Below, piece by piece: positions 47,859 through 57,637 of a DNA stretch of 64,000 bases. Position 1 is the stretch's first letter. Each line of letters opens with the position of its first letter. Position numbers and translations under genes: made by a program. The stretch comes from Candidatus Zixiibacteriota bacterium (lineage in GTDB: Bacteria; Zixibacteria; MSB-5A5; GN15; PGXB01), in the NCBI GenBank assembly GCA_016933695.1, contig JAFGAL010000008.1, positions 1 through 64,000 on the forward strand, given 5' to 3'. Below the pieces are notes generated by a model. The model was not told the origin of the DNA. It worked only from the letters and a program-made list of their open reading frames with translations, and made no database searches.

Positions 47859-49346
47859 CTATACTTTTTTCCATTGCGATAACAGCTCCACCAGAAGCCG
47901 CATTCCGAATGCGGTATATCCCTTGGGTATGTAGGGTTTGCCGGACTCCTCGAGATCAACCGAGGCGATGTCGATATGTGCCCAGGGCCAGTCGCCGACT
48001 CCGCCGACTTCCAGAAACGCCGCCGCCGTGCATGATGTCGCCGGTTTGCCGCCGGAGTTTTTCAGATCGGCAACCGGGGATTTCATCCAGTCCCGGTAAT
48101 CGTCCCAGATCGGCATCGGCCAGACCCGCTCCCCGGTGGCGTCCGACGCTTCCCGAATACTTGCCTTGAGCTTGTCGTTGTTTCCCATCAACAAGGCCGC
48201 GGCATACCCGGTGATATACATGGCTCCCCCGGTCAGGGTGGCGATATCGATCACCGCCTGCGGATCGAATTCATTGGCGTAATCGAGCGCATCGATCAGA
48301 ATCAGCCGCCCCTCGGCATCGGTGTTGATGATTTCGACCGTTTTCCCCTTGCGGGATGTCAACACGTCCCCCGGTTTGAGGGCGGTGCCGGAGGGAAGGT
48401 TTTCCGCCAGCGGCAGAAGACCAACCACGTTGCGCTTGAGTCCCAGCCGCGCGGCGGTCACGATGGCCGCCAGCACGCATCCCGCACCGGTCATGTCGGA
48501 TCGCATATGATGCATGTCCAATCCCGGCTTCAGCGATATACCGCCGGCATCGAACGTAATCCCCTTGCCCACCAGTACGATCGGTTTGCCTTCGGTGGTG
48601 CCGGCATATTTCAGGACCAAAAATCTCGGCGGTTCGGTGGAACCGTTCGCAACACCGAGCAGGCAGTTCATCCGTTCCGCTTTGATCTGTTTTTCATCGA
48701 GAACGGTGCACGCAAATCCATGCATTTTCGCCAGGGCCGTTGCCTGCGATGCGAATTTTCGGGGGGTTAGGACATTGGCAGGCGTCCCGGACAGATCACG
48801 CGCCAACACCACCCCTTCGGCAATGATCAGTCCGCGTTCCGCCCCGCGAGTCAGTTTGTTGATACCGGTTTTCGCACCGGTACACAACAACAGACTGCCG
48901 GTGCTTTCGTTGTTGTTATCCGAGCTTTTAAACTGCGTGAAACGGTACTGCCCGAGGATAAATCCCTCGACCACTGCCTGAGCGATTTCCGCGGAGGCAT
49001 CGGCATCGAAATAAAACGCCACCGTCGCCGACTTGCGAACGGCCGTCAGGCGCGAAAGCACTCCCGCCGACCGCCGGTAGGTTTCATGATCGATTTTCTT
49101 TTTCTCGCCCAAACCCGCCAGGATCACCCGCTCGGCCGGCATTCTGGTCAGGGTATGGACGACTGCCGTCTGTCCCGGCTTTCCCTCGAATTCACCACTG
49201 GCATACACTTTTCCGATGCCGCCGTCAAGTATCCGGTCGAGCTCTTTGAGACTGCTCACCCGTTCGACAGGCGCTTCCGGACAGAATATCACCAGCGATG
49301 AGGTCGCAATATCCTTCAGTCCCGCTGTGTCAAACCGTAATTGCAT
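47859..49346 (-). CDS. pepA: Leucyl aminopeptidase (M17)
   Basis: VGKGITFDAGGISLKPG, MRSDMTGAG, NTDAEGRLILIDALDYA. Confidence 0.94.
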   Translation of the reverse strand: MQLRFDTAGLKDIATSSLVIFCPEAPVERVSSLKELDRILDGGIGKVYASGEFEGKPGQTAVVHTLTRMPAERVILAGLGEKKKIDHETYRRSAGVLSRLTAVRKSATVAFYFDADASAEIAQAVVEGFILGQYRFTQFKSSDNNNESTGSLLLCTGAKTGINKLTRGAERGLIIAEGVVLARDLSGTPANVLTPRKFASQATALAKMHGFACTVLDEKQIKAERMNCLLGVANGSTEPPRFLVLKYAGTTEGKPIVLVGKGITFDAGGISLKPGLDMHHMRSDMTGAGCVLAAIVTAARLGLKRNVVGLLPLAENLPSGTALKPGDVLTSRKGKTVEIINTDAEGRLILIDALDYANEFDPQAVIDIATLTGGAMYITGYAAALLMGNNDKLKASIREASDATGERVWPMPIWDDYRDWMKSPVADLKNSGGKPATSCTAAAFLEVGGVGDWPWAHIDIASVDLEESGKPYIPKGYTAFGMRLLVELLSQWKKV

Positions 49347-49480
49347 AAATCATCCCTTTGTCGTGCAATCAAATCATTGCATCAATGAGGTTTTTTCTTT
49401 CCCTGAGAATACGGGCTTTAACCGGGAGAAACAAGGTTTTTATTCGGGTGAAGATCAGGAACGAAAGACTGCGGACGCGA

Positions 49481-50800
49481 CTATTTACTGCGTCGCATGG
49501 GCTGATCGATATTTGCCAGGCGGGCTTTGATCTTCTCGTCGATATTCAGAATCCGCGATTTGTCAAAAAACTCCAGGTCATCGAGCATATTGACTTCGGA
49601 CAATTCTTCGATAACCGCCACGATTTTGCGAACAGCGATATCGAAAACGTCCAGCTCATGGGGCAACATTGCGGCGATGGCATTGCTGTCCCTGGTGTTC
49701 AGCGACATGCGCAGAATCTGGGAATGGCCGGAAATCTCCATCGCGGCATTGTTGATATAATGCGCCAACGTCGAGGTCGCCACCTGTTTGGCCTCGAGAA
49801 TGCCGCGTTCGCGCTCCTCGTTGAGAAGCCGACTGGTCAACTCCTGCCGTTCCTGAAACAGGCGCTGGAGCGACATATACGTGCAGAAGATTTCCTTGTT
49901 GGCGCGTGACAGGATGACCTCGAAGTCCTCGACCTCGATATCGATGGTTCGGGCAAAGGCCAGTGAATCCCGGATAATCGCGCCGGAGATATCCCCCAAC
50001 TGCTGTTCGTTGACTCCGAGTCGCCTGGCCATAAAGGTAATCTTGGTGATTTTCTCCTCGTAATCCGGGTTTTCATCTTCCATGATGACATCGCGCCCGA
50101 GCACCACCGCCAGACGAATGATGTCGTCAAGGCTTTTGTGGGGTTGACTGCCGTGAATATGATGATTACCGATTGCGGAAATCAGGTGTTCCGGTAAACA
50201 CCATTTCTGGGCGATCAGTTTCCCGACCTCTTCATGCGTGATGCCGAATTTCTGCCGTTCCGCCTGAAGCAGACTGCCGGACTGCCGGGCGTTGCGAATC
50301 ACCACCCGATACTCATCGAGATAATGATCCAGAAAATACAACAGCCCGATTTCAAGCAACAGGCCGCAGGTAAACGCGTCCTCCGGCGCCGGGTAATCGC
50401 AGGCCACCGCCAGTTTCCGGCAGGTCATGGCAGTTGTCACGAAACCGCCGTACAAGGCGTTGATGTCGATTTCCAGATCGCTTTTTAGACGATTGGCATT
50501 GAACAGCGATGCCGACAGGGCCAGACATTTGACGGTGGTCACCCCCATCACCATGATCGCCTGAGGAATGCTGTTGACGCGGTGGGTTAGCCCGTAGAAC
50601 GAGGAATTGGCAATCTTCAGCAATCGCCCGGTCAGGGCCGGATCACGGCGAATGATATCGGCCAGCGCCTCGAAGCTGATATCGTCCTTTCCGACCGATT
50701 CCAAAATCTCCAGGACGGCATCCGGCAACGCCAGCAAATCATTGCTGTGCGCAATCTGGCCCCGGATATCAGGTACGTTTACTGTCTTGGTCGTAGGCAT
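49481..50800 (-). CDS. HDOD-domain protein with C-terminal DHp (HisKA)-like segment
   Basis: IIRRDPALTGRLLKIANSSFYGLTHRVNSIPQAIMVMGV; C-term STLAHYINNAAMEISGHSQILRM. Confidence 0.85.
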   Translation of the reverse strand: MPTTKTVNVPDIRGQIAHSNDLLALPDAVLEILESVGKDDISFEALADIIRRDPALTGRLLKIANSSFYGLTHRVNSIPQAIMVMGVTTVKCLALSASLFNANRLKSDLEIDINALYGGFVTTAMTCRKLAVACDYPAPEDAFTCGLLLEIGLLYFLDHYLDEYRVVIRNARQSGSLLQAERQKFGITHEEVGKLIAQKWCLPEHLISAIGNHHIHGSQPHKSLDDIIRLAVVLGRDVIMEDENPDYEEKITKITFMARRLGVNEQQLGDISGAIIRDSLAFARTIDIEVEDFEVILSRANKEIFCTYMSLQRLFQERQELTSRLLNEERERGILEAKQVATSTLAHYINNAAMEISGHSQILRMSLNTRDSNAIAAMLPHELDVFDIAVRKIVAVIEELSEVNMLDDLEFFDKSRILNIDEKIKARLANIDQPMRRSK

Positions 50801-50845
50801 AGTCTGCCTAATTAATCGGCAGAATTCAAGTAAATTTGAGAATGA

Positions 50846-53770
50846 TTACCTGTTTGGGGATGTCTTTTTAAGACGATTGATAGCATCCGACAGCTGTTCC
50901 AGGCGAAACGGCTTGTGCAAAACATAGTCGATACCGGAGTCGGTCAACTGCCGCTGGTCCAGTTCCACCCCCCAGCCGGTGATCAGGATAATCGGCGCAT
51001 TCGGGGACACCGCCTTGATGTGCCGCGCCAGTTCCAGACCGTTCATTTCCGGCATGGCGTAATCGACAATCACGATATCGGGCCGATGCTCCTGATACAG
51101 TGCCGCCCCCTTGCGACTGTCGCGGGTGGTGACGATCGTATACCCGAGCGACTGGCACATTGCCGCCAGCAGATCGAGAATCACCACCTGATCGTCGACC
51201 GCCAGAATGGTCAGTGGTCGCTCTGCCGGGATCTCATAATCGGCGTTTTTTGCTGCTGTTGTCAGCGGCAGGCGGAATGAATAGTACGACGGCACGCGGG
51301 AATACCGGTCGACCGCCGCCTCGCCGTGAAACGCCTGCAGGAGTTTCAACAGCGATGAATCCGCGATTTGGCCGGCCAACTGCTCCGGCGGAAGGTATCG
51401 GCCGAAACGCGCCACCGGTTCCACCGGCGGGAAATTTTTGCGATGCCGCGAAATGTCCAGATAGATCCGGTCTTCACGGGTGTACGTACTGATGGTGATA
51501 ATTTCATCCTCGCTGACACTCGCGGTAAAGACCTGACAGGCTTCGTTCAACAGGGCGATCAGGCTGTCGCGACGCATATCACTGTCGGGAATTTCTCCCA
51601 GCACCAGGTTGACCTCGAACGGTCGCCCGCCAATCATATGCAGATTGCCGGAAATGCTGTTCCTGGTGAAGATCGCGCGCACCACGTCGTTGAGATTGGC
51701 CGATTCCCCCTGTTTCGCGGCACCGGTATCGACCCCGAGAGTGATCCCGCGAAACCGTTTCGCCATCCGTTCCGTGGTCTTGAGCACTTCGGTCAGCGCG
51801 CCGCTGACATCGCCGGGGAGATTGGGTTCACGCTCTGCCAGCTGGCAATATCCGGCGATGGCCGACAAATCGTTGTTCACCTCGTTGATCAGTTGTTCGG
51901 GAACGGTCAATGGCGATGCGGTTGTCTCGCCCGACACCCGGTCGGCCACGGCGAGCAGTTCGATGCGAAGGTTAAGCAGGCCGACCAGCACCGTCAACAG
52001 CCGGTGCCGATCCTGATGTTCGGCGGTTTTCTCGCCAAAGCCGTACCAGGTGAGGATATAGTCGGTGCGATCATGGAATACAACCGGGTAGTCGCCCTGA
52101 AACGACGGTCGCTCCCGTTCACCGAAGAGTCGGCGAAGCGCGATACGATTTTCCTCATCGTACTCCGAGAGATTCTCCTCCACGGCCGTAACCGTTGCCA
52201 GTGCCTCAGGAATCCGGAGAATCGCCGTCTTGCCGGTTGTTCCTTCTCCCATCCCAAGCGATATCTCATGGACGTCCTCGCCGTTTCCTTTGGATTGCAC
52301 GACTTTGAATCGTCCATTGGCGCGGCGATACAGCAAAAGAACGTCCTCATCGGTGCAAATCTCAACGACATTGGCGAAAAACGCCGCGATATCATCGTCG
52401 GGACGGTCAAGCGATATCGACATTTTCAGAACGTCGGTAATGGCGTCGAATCCCCGCTTGTGCGTCGCACTCATGCCTTGCACACTGACGCCCTCGATGA
52501 TAATCGCCGCAACCGACGCCATCGTTTCGACCAGCCGCAAATCCTCGGGATGCAGTGTGATCGCGCCGGTGTTTTTGCGAAGCAGGATGGCGTTGTCGCC
52601 CTCGCCCACCGGGCAAAACACCGATGACCGCGCGATGAAGGCGTTGCCGTCGTCGCCGACACCCTCCTGATTGAGGATCACCGCCTTGCGCTTGTTGATC
52701 GCGCCGACCAACGCAGTCTTGAAGTTTTCGGAAAACTCGGCACGCGCCTTGGTCCCGCCATGCACCGTCAGCCGACCGTTGACCAGCCCCAGAAGCCAGA
52801 CCTCATCGGCCTCGGCCAGCCCCAGACACCGTTCCGTAAAAGCCGCCGGTGATAACATCCTGCCGGAGGACTCCAGCATCCGATGCAGGCGACGGGAAAA
52901 CTCCTGCCAGTACCGATTGCGCTGGGTAAGTTCATTGTCTTTGCGTTTGAGTTCGCGCGTCAGACGCGACACTTCGATTTTCTGCACCAGCCACTCCGCG
53001 ATCGGCGCGGTGATCTGCATGTATTCCCGCGTGTACCGCCTTTCCTCCGTCGAGAAAAACAACATCGCCCCCACCGCCCGCGTGCCGGATTTCAGCGGTG
53101 TCACCAGAATGGAACGATAGTTCGACGCCGCCAATTGCGCTTTCCCGCCGAGACTGCGGAAATCGCCGGTGATCATCGCGGTATCATCCTCGATTGCCTG
53201 GCTGACAATATTATGTCCGTAGGGATAGTACTCCAACAGCGCGATCTCTTCTTTTTTCAACCCGACCGCGGTCGCCAGAACGAATGTCCGTTTGTCGCGA
53301 TTGAACAAAAACACCGCCCCGGCCTGCTCGTCGAGTCCCGCCAGAAGACCTTTCAGCACCCGTTCCAGAAGTTCCATCATCGGATACGGATACCGGCTTT
53401 CCTGTTGCAGAGAATCGAGCAGTTTCAGTTTCTCGAGGTGATTGGCGACCTCGACATCGCGGTCCCCCCAGAAAGTGAAATACATGATCAGGCCCGTTAC
53501 AAACAGCACCGCCCCGGTCCCAAGCAGGACAAATTCCAATATGTCGATGTACGGATAGACGCCAGGCAAAAACCACAGGAGATATCCCGGCAAAGCCTGG
53601 ATAACATTGACCAGCGACGCACCGACAATAAATCCCGCCCCGGCATACAGTAAACCGCGTCCGCCGGCCTCGCGGCTGACGGAGACCTTCAGGCGGTAGA
53701 TGACAAAAATCGCGAGCGTGGTCACGATCAGGGTATACGCGATGGCAAGAATCAGTTGCATCATGTTCAT
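50846..53770 (-). CDS. Membrane GAF-domain protein with degenerate histidine-kinase core and C-terminal receiver domain
   Basis: N-term TM helices, GAF-like regions, LINEVNNDLSAIAGYCQ, receiver TILAVDDQ...VIVDYAMPEMNG...LITGW...HKPF. Confidence 0.82.
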   Translation of the reverse strand: MNMMQLILAIAYTLIVTTLAIFVIYRLKVSVSREAGGRGLLYAGAGFIVGASLVNVIQALPGYLLWFLPGVYPYIDILEFVLLGTGAVLFVTGLIMYFTFWGDRDVEVANHLEKLKLLDSLQQESRYPYPMMELLERVLKGLLAGLDEQAGAVFLFNRDKRTFVLATAVGLKKEEIALLEYYPYGHNIVSQAIEDDTAMITGDFRSLGGKAQLAASNYRSILVTPLKSGTRAVGAMLFFSTEERRYTREYMQITAPIAEWLVQKIEVSRLTRELKRKDNELTQRNRYWQEFSRRLHRMLESSGRMLSPAAFTERCLGLAEADEVWLLGLVNGRLTVHGGTKARAEFSENFKTALVGAINKRKAVILNQEGVGDDGNAFIARSSVFCPVGEGDNAILLRKNTGAITLHPEDLRLVETMASVAAIIIEGVSVQGMSATHKRGFDAITDVLKMSISLDRPDDDIAAFFANVVEICTDEDVLLLYRRANGRFKVVQSKGNGEDVHEISLGMGEGTTGKTAILRIPEALATVTAVEENLSEYDEENRIALRRLFGERERPSFQGDYPVVFHDRTDYILTWYGFGEKTAEHQDRHRLLTVLVGLLNLRIELLAVADRVSGETTASPLTVPEQLINEVNNDLSAIAGYCQLAEREPNLPGDVSGALTEVLKTTERMAKRFRGITLGVDTGAAKQGESANLNDVVRAIFTRNSISGNLHMIGGRPFEVNLVLGEIPDSDMRRDSLIALLNEACQVFTASVSEDEIITISTYTREDRIYLDISRHRKNFPPVEPVARFGRYLPPEQLAGQIADSSLLKLLQAFHGEAAVDRYSRVPSYYSFRLPLTTAAKNADYEIPAERPLTILAVDDQVVILDLLAAMCQSLGYTIVTTRDSRKGAALYQEHRPDIVIVDYAMPEMNGLELARHIKAVSPNAPIILITGWGVELDQRQLTDSGIDYVLHKPFRLEQLSDAINRLKKTSPNR

Positions 53771-55071
53771 TTCACCGGTTCGCCGTGCAGGGTCCAGCTA
53801 TCTGCAGTAATAACGTTGACCTTCTGTATGGTTCCAATATATTCCGGCCCGGCTTTAAAAAGCAAGGTCTTATTTCCTTCGGTTTTGCCTTTTACCACGG
53901 ATGGATCGCGGCGGGAAACCCCGTCGACCAGCACCTCCCGCACCAGGCCGACCTCTTCCTGGTTCTTTTCATACGAAACGGTCTTCTGCAGTGTGATCAG
54001 CTCGGTCAGGCGTCGGATTTTCTCCGGCTCGGGAACATCGTCGATCAGGCGCGCCGCGGCGGTTCCCTCGCGCACCGAATAGCGGAACATGAACGACGAA
54101 TCATAACGAATCTCGCGCACCGCATCGAGCGTCATCCGGAATTCCTCCTCGGTTTCCGACGGGAATCCGACAATCAAATCGGTCGTGATCGAGATATCCG
54201 GAACCACCTCGCGAAGGGTGCGCACGCGGTCATGATAATGCGCGAAGGTATACCCCCGCCCCATTTTTTGCAGAATCCGGTCCGAGCCGGACTGCAGCGG
54301 CAGATGAAAATGCGTCATCATTTTCGGTTCCGTCGCCAGCACTTCAATCAACTTGTCCGACAGGTCTTTGGGATGCGAGGTCATGAATCGAATCCGACGG
54401 ATATCCGTCTGCGATGCGACCGCTTTCAGTAAATCGGCGAAATCCGAATCGCCGTCCCGATACGAGTTCACGTTCTGCCCCAGCAGTGTCACTTCCAGCA
54501 CGCCATCGGCGACAAAATCGCGCACCTGTCCGACAATGCGGTCCACCGGATAGGACCGCTCCCGGCCGCGCACGTACGGTACGATACAATACGTGCAGAA
54601 ATTGTCGCACCCGCGCGAGATCGTCACGAACGCGCTGTACGGACTGTCGCGTTCCGGCACAATGCCGTCGATATGCTCATAGCCGAAATCGGTGTGAATC
54701 GACGGGATCGGTTCACCATTGGCAAGATACCCCGGCAGTTCATACAACCGGTCGGTGCCCAGCACGAAATCGACATACGGCGCGCGTTCGAGAATTTCAT
54801 CGCCCATCCTCTGCGCCATACACCCGACCACGGCGATTTTAACGCCGTTGCGACGTTTGATCGCAAGCAACTCCCCCAGCCTCCCGAACACGCGATCCTC
54901 GGCCTTCTGCCGCACCGAACAGGTGTTGAGAATAATCACCTCGGCGTCCTGTTCGGTCTCCACCGCCCGGTATCCGTGGGCATTGAGAATCGCCGCCAGC
55001 ACGCCTGAATCGGCGAGATTCATCTGACAACCGAACGTGACAATTTTATACGTGCCGTTTTTCAATACCAT
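53767..55071 (-). CDS. miaB: tRNA-2-methylthio-N6-dimethylallyladenosine synthase
   Basis: TFGCQMNLADSG, NTCSVRQKAEDRVFGRLG, SRGCDNFCTYCIVPYVRGRERSYP radical SAM motif. Confidence 0.94.
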   Translation of the reverse strand: MVLKNGTYKIVTFGCQMNLADSGVLAAILNAHGYRAVETEQDAEVIILNTCSVRQKAEDRVFGRLGELLAIKRRNGVKIAVVGCMAQRMGDEILERAPYVDFVLGTDRLYELPGYLANGEPIPSIHTDFGYEHIDGIVPERDSPYSAFVTISRGCDNFCTYCIVPYVRGRERSYPVDRIVGQVRDFVADGVLEVTLLGQNVNSYRDGDSDFADLLKAVASQTDIRRIRFMTSHPKDLSDKLIEVLATEPKMMTHFHLPLQSGSDRILQKMGRGYTFAHYHDRVRTLREVVPDISITTDLIVGFPSETEEEFRMTLDAVREIRYDSSFMFRYSVREGTAAARLIDDVPEPEKIRRLTELITLQKTVSYEKNQEEVGLVREVLVDGVSRRDPSVVKGKTEGNKTLLFKAGPEYIGTIQKVNVITADSWTLHGEPVK

Positions 55072-55152
55072 TGCCTTAGTATACTAATCATTTCATCAGT
55101 ATAATACGAGAGCAATAAACGATTTGCAATGTAATATGAAATATTAGGAACG

Positions 55153-55176
55153 ACGGCGGGCCGTTCGACCCGCCGT
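55153..55176 (-). terminator. Possible terminator hairpin downstream of the M1 peptidase gene
   Basis: ACGGCGGG-8 nt-CCCGCCGT; weak U-tract. Confidence 0.45.
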
Positions 55177-55193
55177 GGTATTTATGGTTTTTC

Positions 55194-57449
55194 TTATTCG
55201 GCACAGCCTATTTGCGGGACAAAACTCCCGTCGCCGTATACGTAATTGATCACGCCGAGAGTATCCAGCAGATTGATTGCGCAGTCGGCGTTGGCGTCGG
55301 CGAATCGCGGCTTGGTCGGCGCCGGACCGTCATTGTAGAGAAAATCGATCACGAATAAAATGTCCAGCAGATTCAACTGCCTATCGAGATTGGCATCGCC
55401 GGGAATCCCGTCGCCCTGTGCAAAAAACATGGTCATCTCAAGCGTGTCCCGCACCGCCGGATTGTTCCGGTCGCGCGCCTCCAGCATGAACGTGAACTCC
55501 CCCATCACCTTGGGCAGACCGGAGATGACGCCGGTCAGTGTATCAAGCGTCAGACCGAACGGCACATAGGTGTGACTCACGGTTTTGTACACCTGCTCCC
55601 CGGAGCCGCCGCGCGCCGCCACGGTATCCTCGTACGGTTCGTACTGCTGGCCGGTATCGAGTGCGTTCGGCAGGATATGATAGGTCCAGCTCTCTTCGGT
55701 TGCATAGCGCAAAATCCAGAGGGCGGGATCGAGAGTCACGGCGATCGGCTCGAAATCGGTTCTGAGAGTATAAATCGAGTCGCGCGAGTCGTTGAACACG
55801 GTCAGCGTTTCGGCAGGCGCAGACGCATACGTCATCTCGAAATCAACCGGCATAACAAACACTCTCGGATTGGTCATCTGCACCTGACGGAGACGGATAT
55901 ACGTAAGCCAGGAACCGTCGGACGGGTCTTGTTCGATAAAGTGTTCATGGACATAGTCGGGACGATAGGTGCCGTACAACCATTCGTCGAATAAATAATC
56001 CAATTCCTGCCCGTAAACCGACTCGCAAACACTCTCGAAAAACTCCGAGTTGGCATGGCTGTATTTTGCGGAGCTGTTGGCGTAGGCATGTAAAATCGCG
56101 AAAAAGTCATCGTCACCGACCACCCCGCGTAACATGTGCAACAGCCAGGCTCCCTTATCGTACGCGGCAAGGTCGAAAATGCTGTCGAGACATGATGTAT
56201 TAAACCGGTAAATCGTTTCTCCGTCGGGGTAATCTATCCACTCCATATATTGCTTAACGGGAACGCTGTCAATGGCATCGAAATACAACGCTTCGGCATA
56301 CGTTGCAAATCCTTCATTGAGCCAGATATCATGCCAGGTTTCACAGGTAATCATGTCCCCCCACCATTGATGCGCAAGTTCATGTGAAATTAACGACTGG
56401 AAATAACCTGTCCATCTGCCGGACATCGATGAACAGGTCTGGTGTTCCAAACCGCCGGGGCTTTCAAAACTGGCATGGCCGTATTTCTCGTTAATAAATG
56501 GATACTCCCCGAACATCCCGGCAAAAATCGTGATAATGTCCGGTGTGATATTGTACGTTTCCAGTGAATGATTGTACATCCAGGGATACACATGATGAAC
56601 GATTTCCATCGAATCAGTCGGGCTGTAATGATAATAATTCGTCCAGACCTTGTATTTCGAAATGGCAAGGGAAAACAGGTACGCGGCAATCGGATACCGC
56701 TCTTCATAGGTAAACGTCCAGGTTCCGTCGCCGTTGCGGGTGGTGTCAATTAGCTTGCCGTTCGACGCTAAGTACAACGCGGTGTCACACGTAATGATAA
56801 TATCCATGGAATCGGCTTTATCATCGGGACGATCCTTGCACGGCCACCAGGAGTGAGCCATGTACGGCTCCGACAGTGACGTTATCACCAGTATGCCGGA
56901 GTGCCAGTCAAACAGCAATCCCGTGGCGAATTCATCGCCATCCAGGATTCGTGCCGGCGATCCATGATATTCGACCGTCACGGCGAATGTCTCACCGGTG
57001 TCGTACACCCGGTCCAGTTCCACATCCAGCGATTCTCCGCTAAAAGAATATGGCGTCGCCACACCTGACATGTACACCGAATCGATCGTGAGACTGTCAT
57101 GAAAATCGAGATCAAGCGAATCGAGACCGTCAACCAGCGATTGACCGACGATCAGGACCGCTCCGTCGATAGATTCCGTCGGGACGTCAACACTCAGTTC
57201 CACCCGGTAAAAAGCTACGTCATAATCGGACTGGTCGGATCGTGACGGCTTGGCGACGCTTTGAATCGCCCAACTTCTTTCCAAACTCCGGGCTTTGAGT
57301 TTGGCGAGAATCGTGTGAAATTCGGATGGGGTCAGCGGACGTTCCTCGCCGATTATCTCCGCGATGTCATTGGCAAATACGGTTGCAAGAGATTGCCAAA
57401 GGATAAAAATCGCCGCTACCAGTGTCAAGGCATACATTCTGGCTTTCAT
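55194..57449 (-). CDS. Secreted M1-family aminopeptidase with C-terminal dockerin-like domain
   Basis: HELAHQWWGDMITCETWHDIWLNEGFATYAEAL (HExxH-x18-E); GDANLDRQLNLLDILFVIDFLY...DANADCAINLLDTLGVINYVY. Confidence 0.9.
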   Translation of the reverse strand: MKARMYALTLVAAIFILWQSLATVFANDIAEIIGEERPLTPSEFHTILAKLKARSLERSWAIQSVAKPSRSDQSDYDVAFYRVELSVDVPTESIDGAVLIVGQSLVDGLDSLDLDFHDSLTIDSVYMSGVATPYSFSGESLDVELDRVYDTGETFAVTVEYHGSPARILDGDEFATGLLFDWHSGILVITSLSEPYMAHSWWPCKDRPDDKADSMDIIITCDTALYLASNGKLIDTTRNGDGTWTFTYEERYPIAAYLFSLAISKYKVWTNYYHYSPTDSMEIVHHVYPWMYNHSLETYNITPDIITIFAGMFGEYPFINEKYGHASFESPGGLEHQTCSSMSGRWTGYFQSLISHELAHQWWGDMITCETWHDIWLNEGFATYAEALYFDAIDSVPVKQYMEWIDYPDGETIYRFNTSCLDSIFDLAAYDKGAWLLHMLRGVVGDDDFFAILHAYANSSAKYSHANSEFFESVCESVYGQELDYLFDEWLYGTYRPDYVHEHFIEQDPSDGSWLTYIRLRQVQMTNPRVFVMPVDFEMTYASAPAETLTVFNDSRDSIYTLRTDFEPIAVTLDPALWILRYATEESWTYHILPNALDTGQQYEPYEDTVAARGGSGEQVYKTVSHTYVPFGLTLDTLTGVISGLPKVMGEFTFMLEARDRNNPAVRDTLEMTMFFAQGDGIPGDANLDRQLNLLDILFVIDFLYNDGPAPTKPRFADANADCAINLLDTLGVINYVYGDGSFVPQIGCAE

Positions 57450-57593
57450 AATGGGTATCCCATGCGATGGGCATGATCATATGGCGTGAAGATCTCAACT
57501 GGAAGATGCCCATCATTGTGATGTTACACATTTATTTCCTCCAATCACTCAGTTGAGTATGGCGCGCGTATCTTTCACCCATTTGGATAAAAA

Positions 57594-57619
57594 AAAGCCG
57601 CCTTGAACCAGGCGGCTTT
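57594..57619 (-). terminator. Rho-independent terminator for the BACON-like/dockerin gene
   Basis: AAAGCCGCC-8 nt-GGCGGCTTT with T-run on the minus strand. Confidence 0.8.
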
Positions 57620-57637
57620 GAACTTCGGTTGCTTTGT

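Noticed and set aside
51368-52627. 419-aa plus-strand ORF opposite the pseudo-kinase
   Set aside because: Antisense to a coherent multidomain protein; no domain signal
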